Source: JAFMDF01 sp965277445 (GTDB taxonomy: Bacteria; Bacteroidota; Bacteroidia; Chitinophagales; Saprospiraceae). Taken from it: DNA of 64,000 nt. Location of the stretch: the NCBI GenBank assembly GCA_965277445.1, contig CBDICY010000013.1:3162001-3226000 (forward strand), written 5' to 3'. Position 1 is the first letter of the stretch; every line of letters starts with the position of its first letter. Below the pieces are notes generated by a model. It did no database searches, was not told where the DNA came from, and worked only from the letters and a program-made list of their open reading frames with translations. A program made the translations under genes and the position numbers. Of this stretch, positions 53,373-61,317 are shown piece by piece.

Positions 53373-53852
53373 TTACGCCTTTGTCTTTGATTTTTTTAAT
53401 ATCCCAACTCTTCCACCTTGACTAAAAACAATAGTAATCTTACTTGGTAATGTCTCTAAATCAAGTTCCTTAACAGCTTTAACTGAATTATTGTGCTTAA
53501 TAGAAATGTCTTTTAACTCTATGAGCCTATTATTATCATCGTTATCTTTTTTTAGAGCTAATTGAGAATCGACTTTTACTTTATCCTTTTCTCCTCCTCT
53601 TGTTAGTCGTGTATTATTTCTATTAAAAGAGTGTCGAGATAGATGATAAAATCCTTTGAATTCACCATTAGACATCAGATTTATTGAATAATATTCAAAG
53701 CTCACTTTTTTACATACTTCTTCGCATTCCTCTGCTCCACACTCTTTTTTACTTTCTCGAAATCCTTTAATTATATTCTTTGAAATTATATCTAACCTAG
53801 TTTCTGTTTCCTCTGGTTGGAATTCAAATGAAATAGTAATTTTTTTTGACAT
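53373..53852 (-). CDS. Unrecognised small protein
   Basis: 159 residues, no signal peptide, no membrane segment. The N-terminal strand KKITISFEFQPEETETRLD, a Cys-rich helix (KKECGAEECEEVCKK), and a charged middle part with LTRGGEKDKVKVDSQ are visible; the last strand reads SKITIVFSQGGRVGILKKSK. I do not recognise a family. It converges on the HEPN-like gene and may be a partner or an independent orphan. Preceded by a long AT-rich gap. Confidence 0.6.
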   Translation of the reverse strand: MSKKITISFEFQPEETETRLDIISKNIIKGFRESKKECGAEECEEVCKKVSFEYYSINLMSNGEFKGFYHLSRHSFNRNNTRLTRGGEKDKVKVDSQLALKKDNDDNNRLIELKDISIKHNNSVKAVKELDLETLPSKITIVFSQGGRVGILKKSKTKA

Positions 53853-55295
53853 TTAATTTTTTGTTTTTTAATTAATTTAAATTAAGTTATTTGTTTATAC
53901 AATAAGTGTACCATGGGTAAATAATATTTTATAAATACAAAATGTCCAACTACTTACACATTAAGTACATTTCTGTCAGACTACACATTATCTATTAAAA
54001 GGTTCCATTTTTTAAGTGCTAGCGGTACAAGATGATTAAAAATTTCTCGAATTTATGAGAGAAAAATTGATGCTCAAAAAAGTTGGCCATTTACTCCTTC
54101 TTATGTAGCTGTACCCAAAAAAGAAAATTGCATAAAAAATGGCAAGCATTTTATCATAAAACCCTTGCCAAATCATTTAAAGATTAATCAAAAAACCTAA
54201 AAAATATAGGTATAAAACTAAACAGATAGTAAACTACGGGTTTAATTTTTTTAAAGAATCCTAGAATGGTGTTAAGAAATTTGATGATTTTAAAAACCCA
54301 TTTAGCTCCTTTCAAAGCATAGGAATAGCACCGAAAGAAACGCTCTTTCATTTTCATTCTCATTTTTTTATTTTTCTATTTTAAAAAAGAGAAAATTAAG
54401 AGGATAGGAAAGAGTGCTGAATTCCTTCCAATACCTCTAATTTTCTTTAACAATCACAAATATAATATATATCAATGGGTAGTTAGCGAACTTTTTAAAC
54501 TTTTTTATTAAAAAAATAAAATAAACAACAAAAAGTATACTTTTTATTTCGTAATGCGAAATAAAAAGTATACTTTTGTCCTGCTGAATTCCTTCTAATA
54601 CCTAAAATAAAGAGTGGTAAATGTAAAAACTTACTGCCCTTTATTTTCTGAATTTCAATATGTAAAGTATATTCTTTCTTTCCAAAAAAATGATTTAAGC
54701 CATTGAACAATATGCGCCAAACTGTTCAATCCTCCGCAAAAACACCTTTTCTATTCCTGCTTACTCTATTGATAATCAAATATTTACCTATTTCCATTTT
54801 ATAGCCACCTTGTACATATTTCAACATTTCTAGTAAAAATTTTAATACTAAATAACCTTGCTTTTTTAAGTCAATTCTAGCTTATGCTTAATATGGATGT
54901 AAAGTCTTATGTTTATATCATTCTCTCCAATTATTACTAAAAATCTATAATTTTATATTTGCATTTATAACTTAGTCACAGACCATAAGCCGTATTTTCA
55001 ATCACCCTATTTTTTCATTAAAATCAATGACAAAACATTACTTTATCACTAAAGCAAAATATTGCACAGCAAAGTATTTTAAAAATGTATCTCGCACCAT
55101 ACCACTAATTACGCTACAATCAAATTTACCTCACCAACTTATTAGGATATAAATACTAATTCCGCTAGGAAAAAAGTCAAACAAATAGTAACTTGCGAAT
55201 TTTCGCTTATTAATTAATCATTCATATAACTAGCGTAAGTTTTTGAGACAAAAGGCGAATAAAATCGTCGATACAGCTAGCAAATAAAGCATAAA
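53853..55295. other. 1.4-kb AT-rich region without a recognisable gene
   Basis: It contains a 21-bp perfect palindrome (54531-54577), a near-perfect 21-bp direct repeat GCTGAATTCCTTCxAATACCT (54416-54436 and 54583-54603), poly-A and poly-T runs, and a frame of about 46 codons (about 54044-54200) with no similarity I can name. Its composition differs from the flanking genes. Could be remains of a decayed accessory element. Confidence 0.6.
54531..54577. repeat. 21-bp perfect inverted repeat
   Basis: AAAAGTATACTTTTTATTTC and its reverse complement (54531-54551 and 54557-54577) with the loop TAATG; each arm contains AAAAGTATACTTTTT, itself a palindrome. A repeated GCTGAATTCCTTC word lies just to the right. 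Confidence 0.9.
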
Positions 55296-56177
55296 ATGGC
55301 AGATACTTCAATGTGGACGGGGTCCGATAAATATTTATGTGATGCAGAATTAGCACAGGCATTTCACATGTCAAGAGTGTTAGGCATGCCTTTATTGATG
55401 GAAGGAGAACCGGGAACTGGAAAAACAGAATTACCGATTCAATTTTCAAAAGATAATAACATCGACTTGTTTGTGTATCCTGTAGGGTCTAAAAGTACGG
55501 TGGAGCAATTTGTCGCCAAATTTGACCACGTAAAATATTTAAGAGATTCTCAGGTTGAGGTATTGAATGCACAGCGGGAAGGAATAGCTAGTAAATTGAG
55601 CACAGGTGGTAGAAGTACGGAAAATTTGGATGATTATGTCATGATGGGTCCAGGGGCAAAAGCTTTTTCTATGCCTAATTCTGTGTTATTGATTGATGAA
55701 ATTGATAAAGCACCCAGAGAATTTCCGAATGATTTATTATATGCGTTAAGTCATAGAAAATTCATCTTACCAGAATCAGGCAAAGAAATTTCGATTAGTG
55801 AAGAAGATATGCCTGCTATTGTGATTACGAGTAATAGAGAACAAGAATTACCTACTGCCTTTAAAGGTCGGTGTATTTATCACTATATCTCTTTTCCATC
55901 TCCAGAAATGATGTTGCAAATTGTGCATAAGCACTACCCGTCTGCGGATGCAGAAATTGTACAAAAAGCCATCCAATTATTCTATCAAGTACGGCATTTA
56001 GGCTTAGAAAGAGCGCCAAGTACGAGAGAATTATTGAACTGGTTGAAGTATGTCAATACGTTCTCTAAAGATAAAGCCTTAGAAAAATTAGTCAAAATGG
56101 ACGGCATGGGTGTTTTAATTAAAACTCAGGCGGACATGAAGATTTTAGAAAGAAATAAAGCGCAGCTTAAAATTTAA
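55296..56177 (+). CDS. MoxR-type AAA+ ATPase
   Basis: 293 residues: Walker A GEPGTGKT (37-44), Walker B LLIDEID (131-137), sensor 1 (VITSNREQELPTAFKGRC) and an arginine finger region in GRCIYHYISF. The C-terminal lid follows (ERAPSTRELLNWLKYV). MoxR-like ATPases act as chaperones with a VWA partner to load metals or assemble complexes. The VWA gene is next, 84 bp on. Cytoplasmic. A TAACTTGC -7-like element lies near 55187. Confidence 0.92.
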   Translation: MADTSMWTGSDKYLCDAELAQAFHMSRVLGMPLLMEGEPGTGKTELPIQFSKDNNIDLFVYPVGSKSTVEQFVAKFDHVKYLRDSQVEVLNAQREGIASKLSTGGRSTENLDDYVMMGPGAKAFSMPNSVLLIDEIDKAPREFPNDLLYALSHRKFILPESGKEISISEEDMPAIVITSNREQELPTAFKGRCIYHYISFPSPEMMLQIVHKHYPSADAEIVQKAIQLFYQVRHLGLERAPSTRELLNWLKYVNTFSKDKALEKLVKMDGMGVLIKTQADMKILERNKAQLKI

Positions 56178-56182
56178 TAATC

Positions 56183-56260
56183 GGTTGCCAGTTGCCTGTT
56201 GCCAGTTGCCTGTTTAGGGTTAACTGGCAACTGGTAACTGATAACTGGCAACTGGTCAAC
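56183..56260. repeat. GTTGCCAGTTGCC repeat pair between the MoxR and VWA genes
   Basis: GGTTGCCAGTTGCCTGTTGCC on the left and GGCAACTGGTAACTG, GGCAACTGGTCAACC on the right form a long imperfect hairpin that fills the operon gap. The start of the VWA gene (56262) lies directly behind it, leaving no room for a usual ribosome-binding site. Confidence 0.85.
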
Positions 56261-56261
56261 C

Positions 56262-57596
56262 ATGTTTCCATCCTTACCACATACTTTCCGCAAACATAAA
56301 CTGAACGCAGATGTTCGTACGCTTTTGCAATTACGCAGAGCGATGGACAAGGGCTTGGTCAATACTTTGGGTGATATTTATTTGACGCTCAAAGCATTAG
56401 TCACCAATGACCCGAAAGAATTTGGACCATTTACGGCGGCTTTCTATGAGTATTTTCTAGAAGTAGAAATCAAAAGTGGCGAGACTTTAGAAAGTGCTTT
56501 GGTACGCTCGGAGACTTTTCAGGAATGGAAAAAGAACTTGATGGACGAGGAAGATGATGGAAAGTTACCTGACATCAAAGAATTGGTAGACCGCTTTTTG
56601 GATGAAGTGCATATTAGTACGTATGATATTCAGAAGATCATTGATGCAAATGAAGTTTTAAGCAAAGATGACCCAAATCAAGTAGATTCTGCTAATGCCG
56701 ATACAGACCCAGGACAACCGAATAAGCTAGATAAAATGGTGGACTATCGAAATATTTCGATGGAAGAACTAAAGCGTAGAATGGAAGCCGTTGCCAAGCA
56801 ACAAAAAGGCAAGCATAATGGCGGCAGTCATTGGATTGGTTCTGGCGGAGTTTCGCCTTATGGAAATAATGGGGCAGCCCCAGGAGGTATTCGAGTTGGT
56901 GGCGGCGGCGGTGGAAAAATGGCTAGAAAGGTGGTGAATGATCGCCGATTTTATCCAGCAGATGCCAAAGCAATTTTAAAAGATGATAATATTGACGCTG
57001 CTTTAGCGGTCTTAAAAGGCATTGAAGACGAATCTGCTGAAGTCATTTTGGATATAGAAACGACGATTACCGAAGGGCTAAAACAAGGAGGTATTTTCTT
57101 ACCTTACGAAAAAGAAAAAGTCAATAATAAGATTCAGGTCATTTTAATGATTGATAATGGCGGGATGTCGATGACGCCTTACATTCGAGCGGTACAAAAG
57201 CTGTTCGCAAAAATGAAAACTCGGTTTTCGCACGATTTAAAGACTTATTATTACCACAATACCATTTATAACGGGGCATATAAAGATGTCAGAAGAACGC
57301 AATTTGTACCCATCGAAAAGATTGCTGCTGAAAACAAAAACTATAGTTTATTTGTGATTGGCGATGCAGATATGGCGCCTTATGAATTAGGCAGAACTAG
57401 CATCGAATCTTGGGAAGTATTGACCAAAAAATACAAACGGATTGCTTGGTTAAATCCAATGGCAGAAAAATATTGGTATTCTTCTGATACGATTCCTGTT
57501 TTAAAAAGAGTGATGTCGATGTATCCGTTGACGCCAGAAGGGATTGAAAAGGCAGTTGCTAAGATGAATCAGAAACGGCGGTATAGCCGGAAGTAA
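56262..57596 (+). CDS. VWA-domain protein (CoxE-like), with degenerate MIDAS
   Basis: 444 residues. Residues 1-135 are helical; 135-230 is a flexible linker with a Gly run (213-218); the VWA domain starts about 285. The first MIDAS segment reads D298-N-G-G-M instead of D-x-S-x-S, so two metal ligands of the classic site are missing; the later Asp (VIGDADM) is there. Partners with the MoxR ATPase just upstream, as in the RavA-ViaA and CoxD-CoxE pairs. Function uncertain; the DNGGxSM form may be a feature of this subfamily. Confidence 0.87.
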   Translation: MFPSLPHTFRKHKLNADVRTLLQLRRAMDKGLVNTLGDIYLTLKALVTNDPKEFGPFTAAFYEYFLEVEIKSGETLESALVRSETFQEWKKNLMDEEDDGKLPDIKELVDRFLDEVHISTYDIQKIIDANEVLSKDDPNQVDSANADTDPGQPNKLDKMVDYRNISMEELKRRMEAVAKQQKGKHNGGSHWIGSGGVSPYGNNGAAPGGIRVGGGGGGKMARKVVNDRRFYPADAKAILKDDNIDAALAVLKGIEDESAEVILDIETTITEGLKQGGIFLPYEKEKVNNKIQVILMIDNGGMSMTPYIRAVQKLFAKMKTRFSHDLKTYYYHNTIYNGAYKDVRRTQFVPIEKIAAENKNYSLFVIGDADMAPYELGRTSIESWEVLTKKYKRIAWLNPMAEKYWYSSDTIPVLKRVMSMYPLTPEGIEKAVAKMNQKRRYSRK

Positions 57597-57903
57597 AACA
57601 GTAGGCAGTTTGCGGTAGCAGTAGGCAGTAAACCCTGTTTTGCAATACTAGAATTTTGTAAAAGTAAAATCAGCCATATTACATCAACAGCTATCCGTGG
57701 TACTTTTCATCCGTGGTAAAATTCATCTAAAATATTTGTACGGTATATTATATTTGGATAGGAATATCCAAGCTACGGTAATTTCATTCGTGGGGAATAA
57801 GAATTCGTGGGGAAAATATTCGTAACAAGTGTTGAACCTTCCAAATCCAGCACTTAACTTTGAGGCATAGAAATTTCCTTATAATCCTTTGCCGACAAAT
57901 AGC
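57597..57903. other. Intergenic region with AGTAGGCAGT and ATCCGTGG words
   Basis: GTAGGCAGTTTGCGGTAGCAG (57601-57630) recurs in worn form at 58593-58612 and 62984-62995. 57692-57726 holds two ATCCGTGGTA words, and 57786-57818 two ATTCGTGGGGAA words. No gene here. Confidence 0.65.
57786..57818 (+). promoter_or_regulatory. ATTCGTGGGGAA motif pair upstream of the secreted protein gene
   Basis: CATTCGTGGGGAATAAGAAT and TTCGTGGGGAAAATA, 86-118 bases before the ATG at 57904 and on the same strand. A related pair with ATCCGTGGTA is 94 bases further upstream. Confidence 0.5.
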
Positions 57904-58599
57904 ATGCAATATATAAAGACTATTCTTTTACTCTTTTTAGGTATTTCCCTAAATGCCCAAACAGAAAACCTTATCAACTACGAAGTCACCTTAATTGGTC
58001 CAAGTAATGTTGACCATCATCACCCTGCTCAAATAAATTATTACCTAGATTATTTTAATTTTTTAGAAGAAGAAGTAGACGTCTGGTTAAAAGAATTGAA
58101 TGGTGAACTAAAAGTCATTAGAAAAAGAAATCGGAAGCGAATAGCCAACAAACGACCTATTAAATCCAAAGATTATCCAGCATGGAAAAAGAATAATGAC
58201 ATTATCAAGGATTTAGAACAGGACAAAATTTACATCCAAGCGTATATAGATTTATGGGAAAATTACAATTATGCTGCACCGGATTCTGTTACCCATGTTT
58301 TTATGAAGATCTTTGATGAAAATCTTTGTTTTGACTTAATTTCTAAAAAACTAGTTTTATCGCCTAAAGAATATCAGATTGCCACATACCAACCAGCGAC
58401 AAATCTATTTATCTGGAAAGAATTTATTCCAAAAACTGGTTTTCAATGTCCAGAAGGATTTGAAACAAACGGAAGAAATTGTTGGCAAGAGTTGAGTCTC
58501 CCTATTGAAAATACAACACCACCTGTATTTCTAATCCAAAATAAATTAACCCGTTTACCCTTTCATCTAGATGGATTCAAACAAATTACTTGTCGGTAG
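57904..58599 (+). CDS. Secreted hypothetical protein
   Basis: 231 residues from the ATG at 57904; a TTG at 57889 would add five residues ahead of the signal peptide (MQYIKTILLLFLGISLNAQ). The mature protein is basic and helical in the middle (RKRNRKRIANKRPIK, ENYNYAAPDS), with two Cys pairs near the C-terminus (FQCPEGFETNGRNCW). No family recognised. The end overlaps the tesB-like gene on the other strand by 14 bases (58586-58599), a convergent overlap. Confidence 0.65.
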   Translation: MQYIKTILLLFLGISLNAQTENLINYEVTLIGPSNVDHHHPAQINYYLDYFNFLEEEVDVWLKELNGELKVIRKRNRKRIANKRPIKSKDYPAWKKNNDIIKDLEQDKIYIQAYIDLWENYNYAAPDSVTHVFMKIFDENLCFDLISKKLVLSPKEYQIATYQPATNLFIWKEFIPKTGFQCPEGFETNGRNCWQELSLPIENTTPPVFLIQNKLTRLPFHLDGFKQITCR

Positions 58600-59467
58600 C
58601 AGTAGGTCTAGGTTTTCTAAGTCGAATCAGCCCTTCTTGTACAACAGACGCCACTAATTTTCCTTCAACATTAAAGAAATTACCTCTATTAAATCCACGA
58701 CTATTTGATGCCGCTGGACTATCTAAAGCATATAATAACCATTCATCCGCTCTAAAATCGTGATGAAACCACATGGCATGGTCTAAACTCGCCATTTGCA
58801 TCAATTCTCTATTAAAATCAGCTCTATGGGGTAATAAGGAAGTACCCATTAAATTATAATCTGAGGCATAAGCCAACACCTCTTTATGGACTCTTGGATC
58901 ATCACTTTTTATAATATCTTTCGCTTTTAACCAAATATGTCTAAAAGGACGCTTATTTTTTAAAGTAATTGGGTCAAATTTTTCGACGGGTCTAAATTCT
59001 ATCGGACGATCTACATTATATCGCTTATGCATATTGGGCAATTCTTTCTTATATTTTGCCGCCCATTCTTTATCCGTAATCAGCGCATCTGGAGAAGGCA
59101 CATTCGGCATAGAAATCTGATGTTCAAAGCCTTTTTCTGCTTTTTGAAAAGAAGCGGATAGATTAAAGATGGCTTTTCCTCTTTGTATGGCGACGACTCT
59201 TCTAGTAGTAAAACTTCTACCATCTCTAATTCGATCTACTTGAAAAATAATCGGAATAGAAATATCTCCACCCAAAATAAAATATCCGTGCAAAGAATGT
59301 AAAAAACGATCATTCGGCACCGTTCTACGTGCTGCGTGTACAGCTTGCGCCATTACTTGTCCGCCAAAAACCCTACCCCAAGGCGCTTGATAATTTTGTC
59401 CTCGATAAATATTTTCATCAATCTGCTCTAAATTCAATAAATCCAATAATGCTTTGGTCGATTTCAT
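58586..59467 (-). CDS. tesB: Acyl-CoA thioesterase II (TesB)
   Basis: 293 residues from the ATG at 59467; a TTG two codons upstream is not needed. Double hot-dog fold: N-terminal half with GQNYQAPWGRVFGGQVMAQA, RFLHSLHGYFILGGD and DGRSFTTRRVVAIQ; C-terminal half with LASYA-type motifs (LAYASDYNLMGTSLLPH), SLDHAMWFHHDFRADEWLLYALDSPAASNSRG split here. These are the hallmarks of TesB. It hydrolyses acyl-CoAs. A TAACTTTG -7 element lies at 59507-59514 on the minus strand. No neighbour of fatty-acid metabolism other than the desaturase-like gene 470 bp away. Confidence 0.92.
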   Translation of the reverse strand: MKSTKALLDLLNLEQIDENIYRGQNYQAPWGRVFGGQVMAQAVHAARRTVPNDRFLHSLHGYFILGGDISIPIIFQVDRIRDGRSFTTRRVVAIQRGKAIFNLSASFQKAEKGFEHQISMPNVPSPDALITDKEWAAKYKKELPNMHKRYNVDRPIEFRPVEKFDPITLKNKRPFRHIWLKAKDIIKSDDPRVHKEVLAYASDYNLMGTSLLPHRADFNRELMQMASLDHAMWFHHDFRADEWLLYALDSPAASNSRGFNRGNFFNVEGKLVASVVQEGLIRLRKPRPTATDK

Positions 59468-59940
59468 AGACAATGTACAACTCGTAATTTAATAAGACTA
59501 AAACCTCAAAGTTACGAATTCGTAAGCTATTATATGAAAAGATTGAACCAGAATTCCTGATTAAATAAAACAAACAAATTCAAAATAAAAAGAAAGCAAA
59601 AACTACCAGATTTCGGGCATAAACAAAGCAATAGTAGTTAGTTTTACTTAATAAGGACAAAAAATAGCAATGGTTTTATTATCTTCGGCGTAAATTTAAA
59701 AGGAATAGGTACTAGCCTTAATCAATCAGGTTTGGCCAATGGGGGCTTCAAATATATAATTTGCTCTAGAACGTCAGGCAAAAAATAATAAATATCCGTG
59801 TCCCTTAAATAATCCGTGGTATGGATTAGTACCACGGATTATTTAAGGGACACGGATATTAGGCGTTTTTGAGTAATAATATCAATTTTTTATCTGACTA
59901 TCTATCCTTTTCTACTTTACTCATTCTTAATATAATAAAC
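59468..59940. other. Divergent intergenic region with long hairpin
   Basis: No gene. It holds a TAACTTTG element for tesB and a TATCTTCG element (59683-59690), and the 31-bp hairpin at 59791-59860. Confidence 0.6.
59791..59860. repeat. 31-bp perfect hairpin containing ATCCGTGGTA
   Basis: Arms 59791-59821 and 59830-59860 are exact reverse complements; loop TGGATTAG. Each arm has two ATCCGTG words (ATATCCGTGTCCC, AATCCGTGGTA), so it belongs to the CCGTGG family seen at 57692-57818. It lies 81 bases upstream of the desaturase ATG. Confidence 0.92.
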
Positions 59941-60759
59941 ATGGAAGCGTTTTTAAATTTTTTTGAGACAATGCCGAGTTGGCAAAAATTAACTTGGATT
60001 ATTATTTGTATTTCTGCCAACTGGATTATTGAATTAGGTTTTCCTTTGGTAAAATTAGATTATAAAAAATGGGCGCACGCTAAAGTCAATTTTATATTTT
60101 TAGCAACTAGTGTCACCATTAATGTGATTTTTGGTATTGTTACCTTGGGAATTTTTGCTTGGTTAGCAACCAATCAATTTGGCTTATTACATTTAGTAGA
60201 CTTACCTATTTGGGTAGAATTATTGATAGCCGTAGCCATTTTGGATTTTACGGCGCAATACTTAGTCCACTATTTATTACATAAAGTGTCTTGGATGTGG
60301 CGATTTCACATGGTGCATCATAGTGACACCAATGTAGATGTAACGACCGCTACTCGTCACCACCCAGGAGATTATGTATTAAGAGAAGTTTTTGCCTTAA
60401 TCGCTATTTTCATCGCAGGAATTCCTTTAGCTTTCTATTTATTCTACAGAATATTAACCGTATTCTTTGCTTATTTTAGTCATGCGAATATTAATATGCC
60501 GCTTTTTTTAGACAAAGCGTTAAGCTACATTATTATTACCCCGAACATGCATAAATTCCACCATCACTTCGAGCGTCCTTGGACCGATACCAATTTTGGC
60601 AACATTTTTTCCTTTTGGGATCGAATTTGTGGCACTTTTGTTTATGGAGATCCAACAAAAGTAGTCTATGGATTAGATGTCCTAGACGATAGTAGAGATG
60701 AAGATGTCGCTTATCAATTCAAAGTACCGTTTAATAAGGATATTAAGACGGATTACTAG
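59941..60759 (+). CDS. Sterol desaturase / fatty acid hydroxylase family protein
   Basis: 272 residues from the ATG at 59941. Four hydrophobic segments. The di-iron His clusters are complete: HYLLHKVSWMWRFHMVHHSD (H-x3-H and H-x2-HH), RHHPGDY and HKFHHHFE. Members hydroxylate or desaturate lipids (sterols, carotenoids, sphingolipids, fatty acids); the substrate here is unknown. An in-frame TTG (59869) upstream would lie inside an unusual repeat and is not favoured. Confidence 0.9.
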   Translation: MEAFLNFFETMPSWQKLTWIIICISANWIIELGFPLVKLDYKKWAHAKVNFIFLATSVTINVIFGIVTLGIFAWLATNQFGLLHLVDLPIWVELLIAVAILDFTAQYLVHYLLHKVSWMWRFHMVHHSDTNVDVTTATRHHPGDYVLREVFALIAIFIAGIPLAFYLFYRILTVFFAYFSHANINMPLFLDKALSYIIITPNMHKFHHHFERPWTDTNFGNIFSFWDRICGTFVYGDPTKVVYGLDVLDDSRDEDVAYQFKVPFNKDIKTDY

Positions 60760-60771
60760 TAGGTAATCCTT

Positions 60772-60824
60772 AATTCGTTGGCAATAAACGGGTTATTTCA
60801 AGCCATAATTATTGCCAACGAATT
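60772..60824 (+). terminator. Hairpin after the desaturase-like gene
   Basis: AATTCGTTGGCAATAA / TTATTGCCAACGAATT (16 bp, perfect) around a 21-base loop, 13 bases after the stop. No T-run; possible terminator or dispersed repeat. Confidence 0.7.
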
Positions 60825-61060
60825 GATTATCAACGAATAAGTAATATTTTAAATTCAAAACCACCAAACCCCTCCATAAAACTTATTTTCAATTAATTAT
60901 AATTTACATTATTTTATAATACGTAGTAGGTTCTACAAGTCGAAACCTCTCCAAACTCCGTAATTTAATTGTTTAGCAAGCTTTCCAAAATATTTTTTTA
61001 CCAAATACTAAATAGAATACCCCAGTTAGTAAAAGATAGCACCCAAAACATAAAAACAGG

Positions 61061-61091
61061 TTGTAAAAACATATATGAGTTACTATATTTG
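61061..61091 (+). promoter_or_regulatory. Promoter (TTG-N20-TATATTTG)
   Basis: TTG 61061-61063 and TATATTTG 61084-61091, 20 bases apart. Transcription would start near 61095. A hairpin follows within 30 bases, so it may drive a small RNA or an attenuated transcript of the gene at 61318. Confidence 0.65.
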
Positions 61092-61120
61092 TAACAGTTT
61101 TCTCATAGTATGTTTAGTCT

Positions 61121-61160
61121 TCCTACACTCCTTTTCCCTTCTGGAGTGTAGGATTCTTTA
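61121..61160 (+). terminator. Hairpin (small-RNA terminator or attenuator)
   Basis: TCCTACACTCC / GGAGTGTAGGA (11 bp, perfect) with an 11-base loop, then TTCTTTACTTTA. It lies just after the promoter at 61061-61091. Confidence 0.6.
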
Positions 61161-61317
61161 CTTTAGGCCCCTTCCTTAAAAATCGCCTCCTTTTACTTTA
61201 ATCACTTAAGAATTCCCGACTCAATTTTAGTTTTATTTAGAATGACCTCTTCTAATACTTTACAATGTCAATTTTACCTATTAAATTTGATGTTTATTAG
61301 TTAATGTTAATAAACCT

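Noticed and set aside
54044..54200. 46-codon open stretch in the gene-free region
   Set aside because: No start codon in a suitable place, no recognisable motif and AT-rich flanks; possible fossil but not supportable.
54495..54710. 71-codon minus-strand frame
   Set aside because: It runs through the 21-bp palindrome and the direct repeat, and its product is rich in Phe/Tyr/Lys as expected from AT-rich DNA; no start site.
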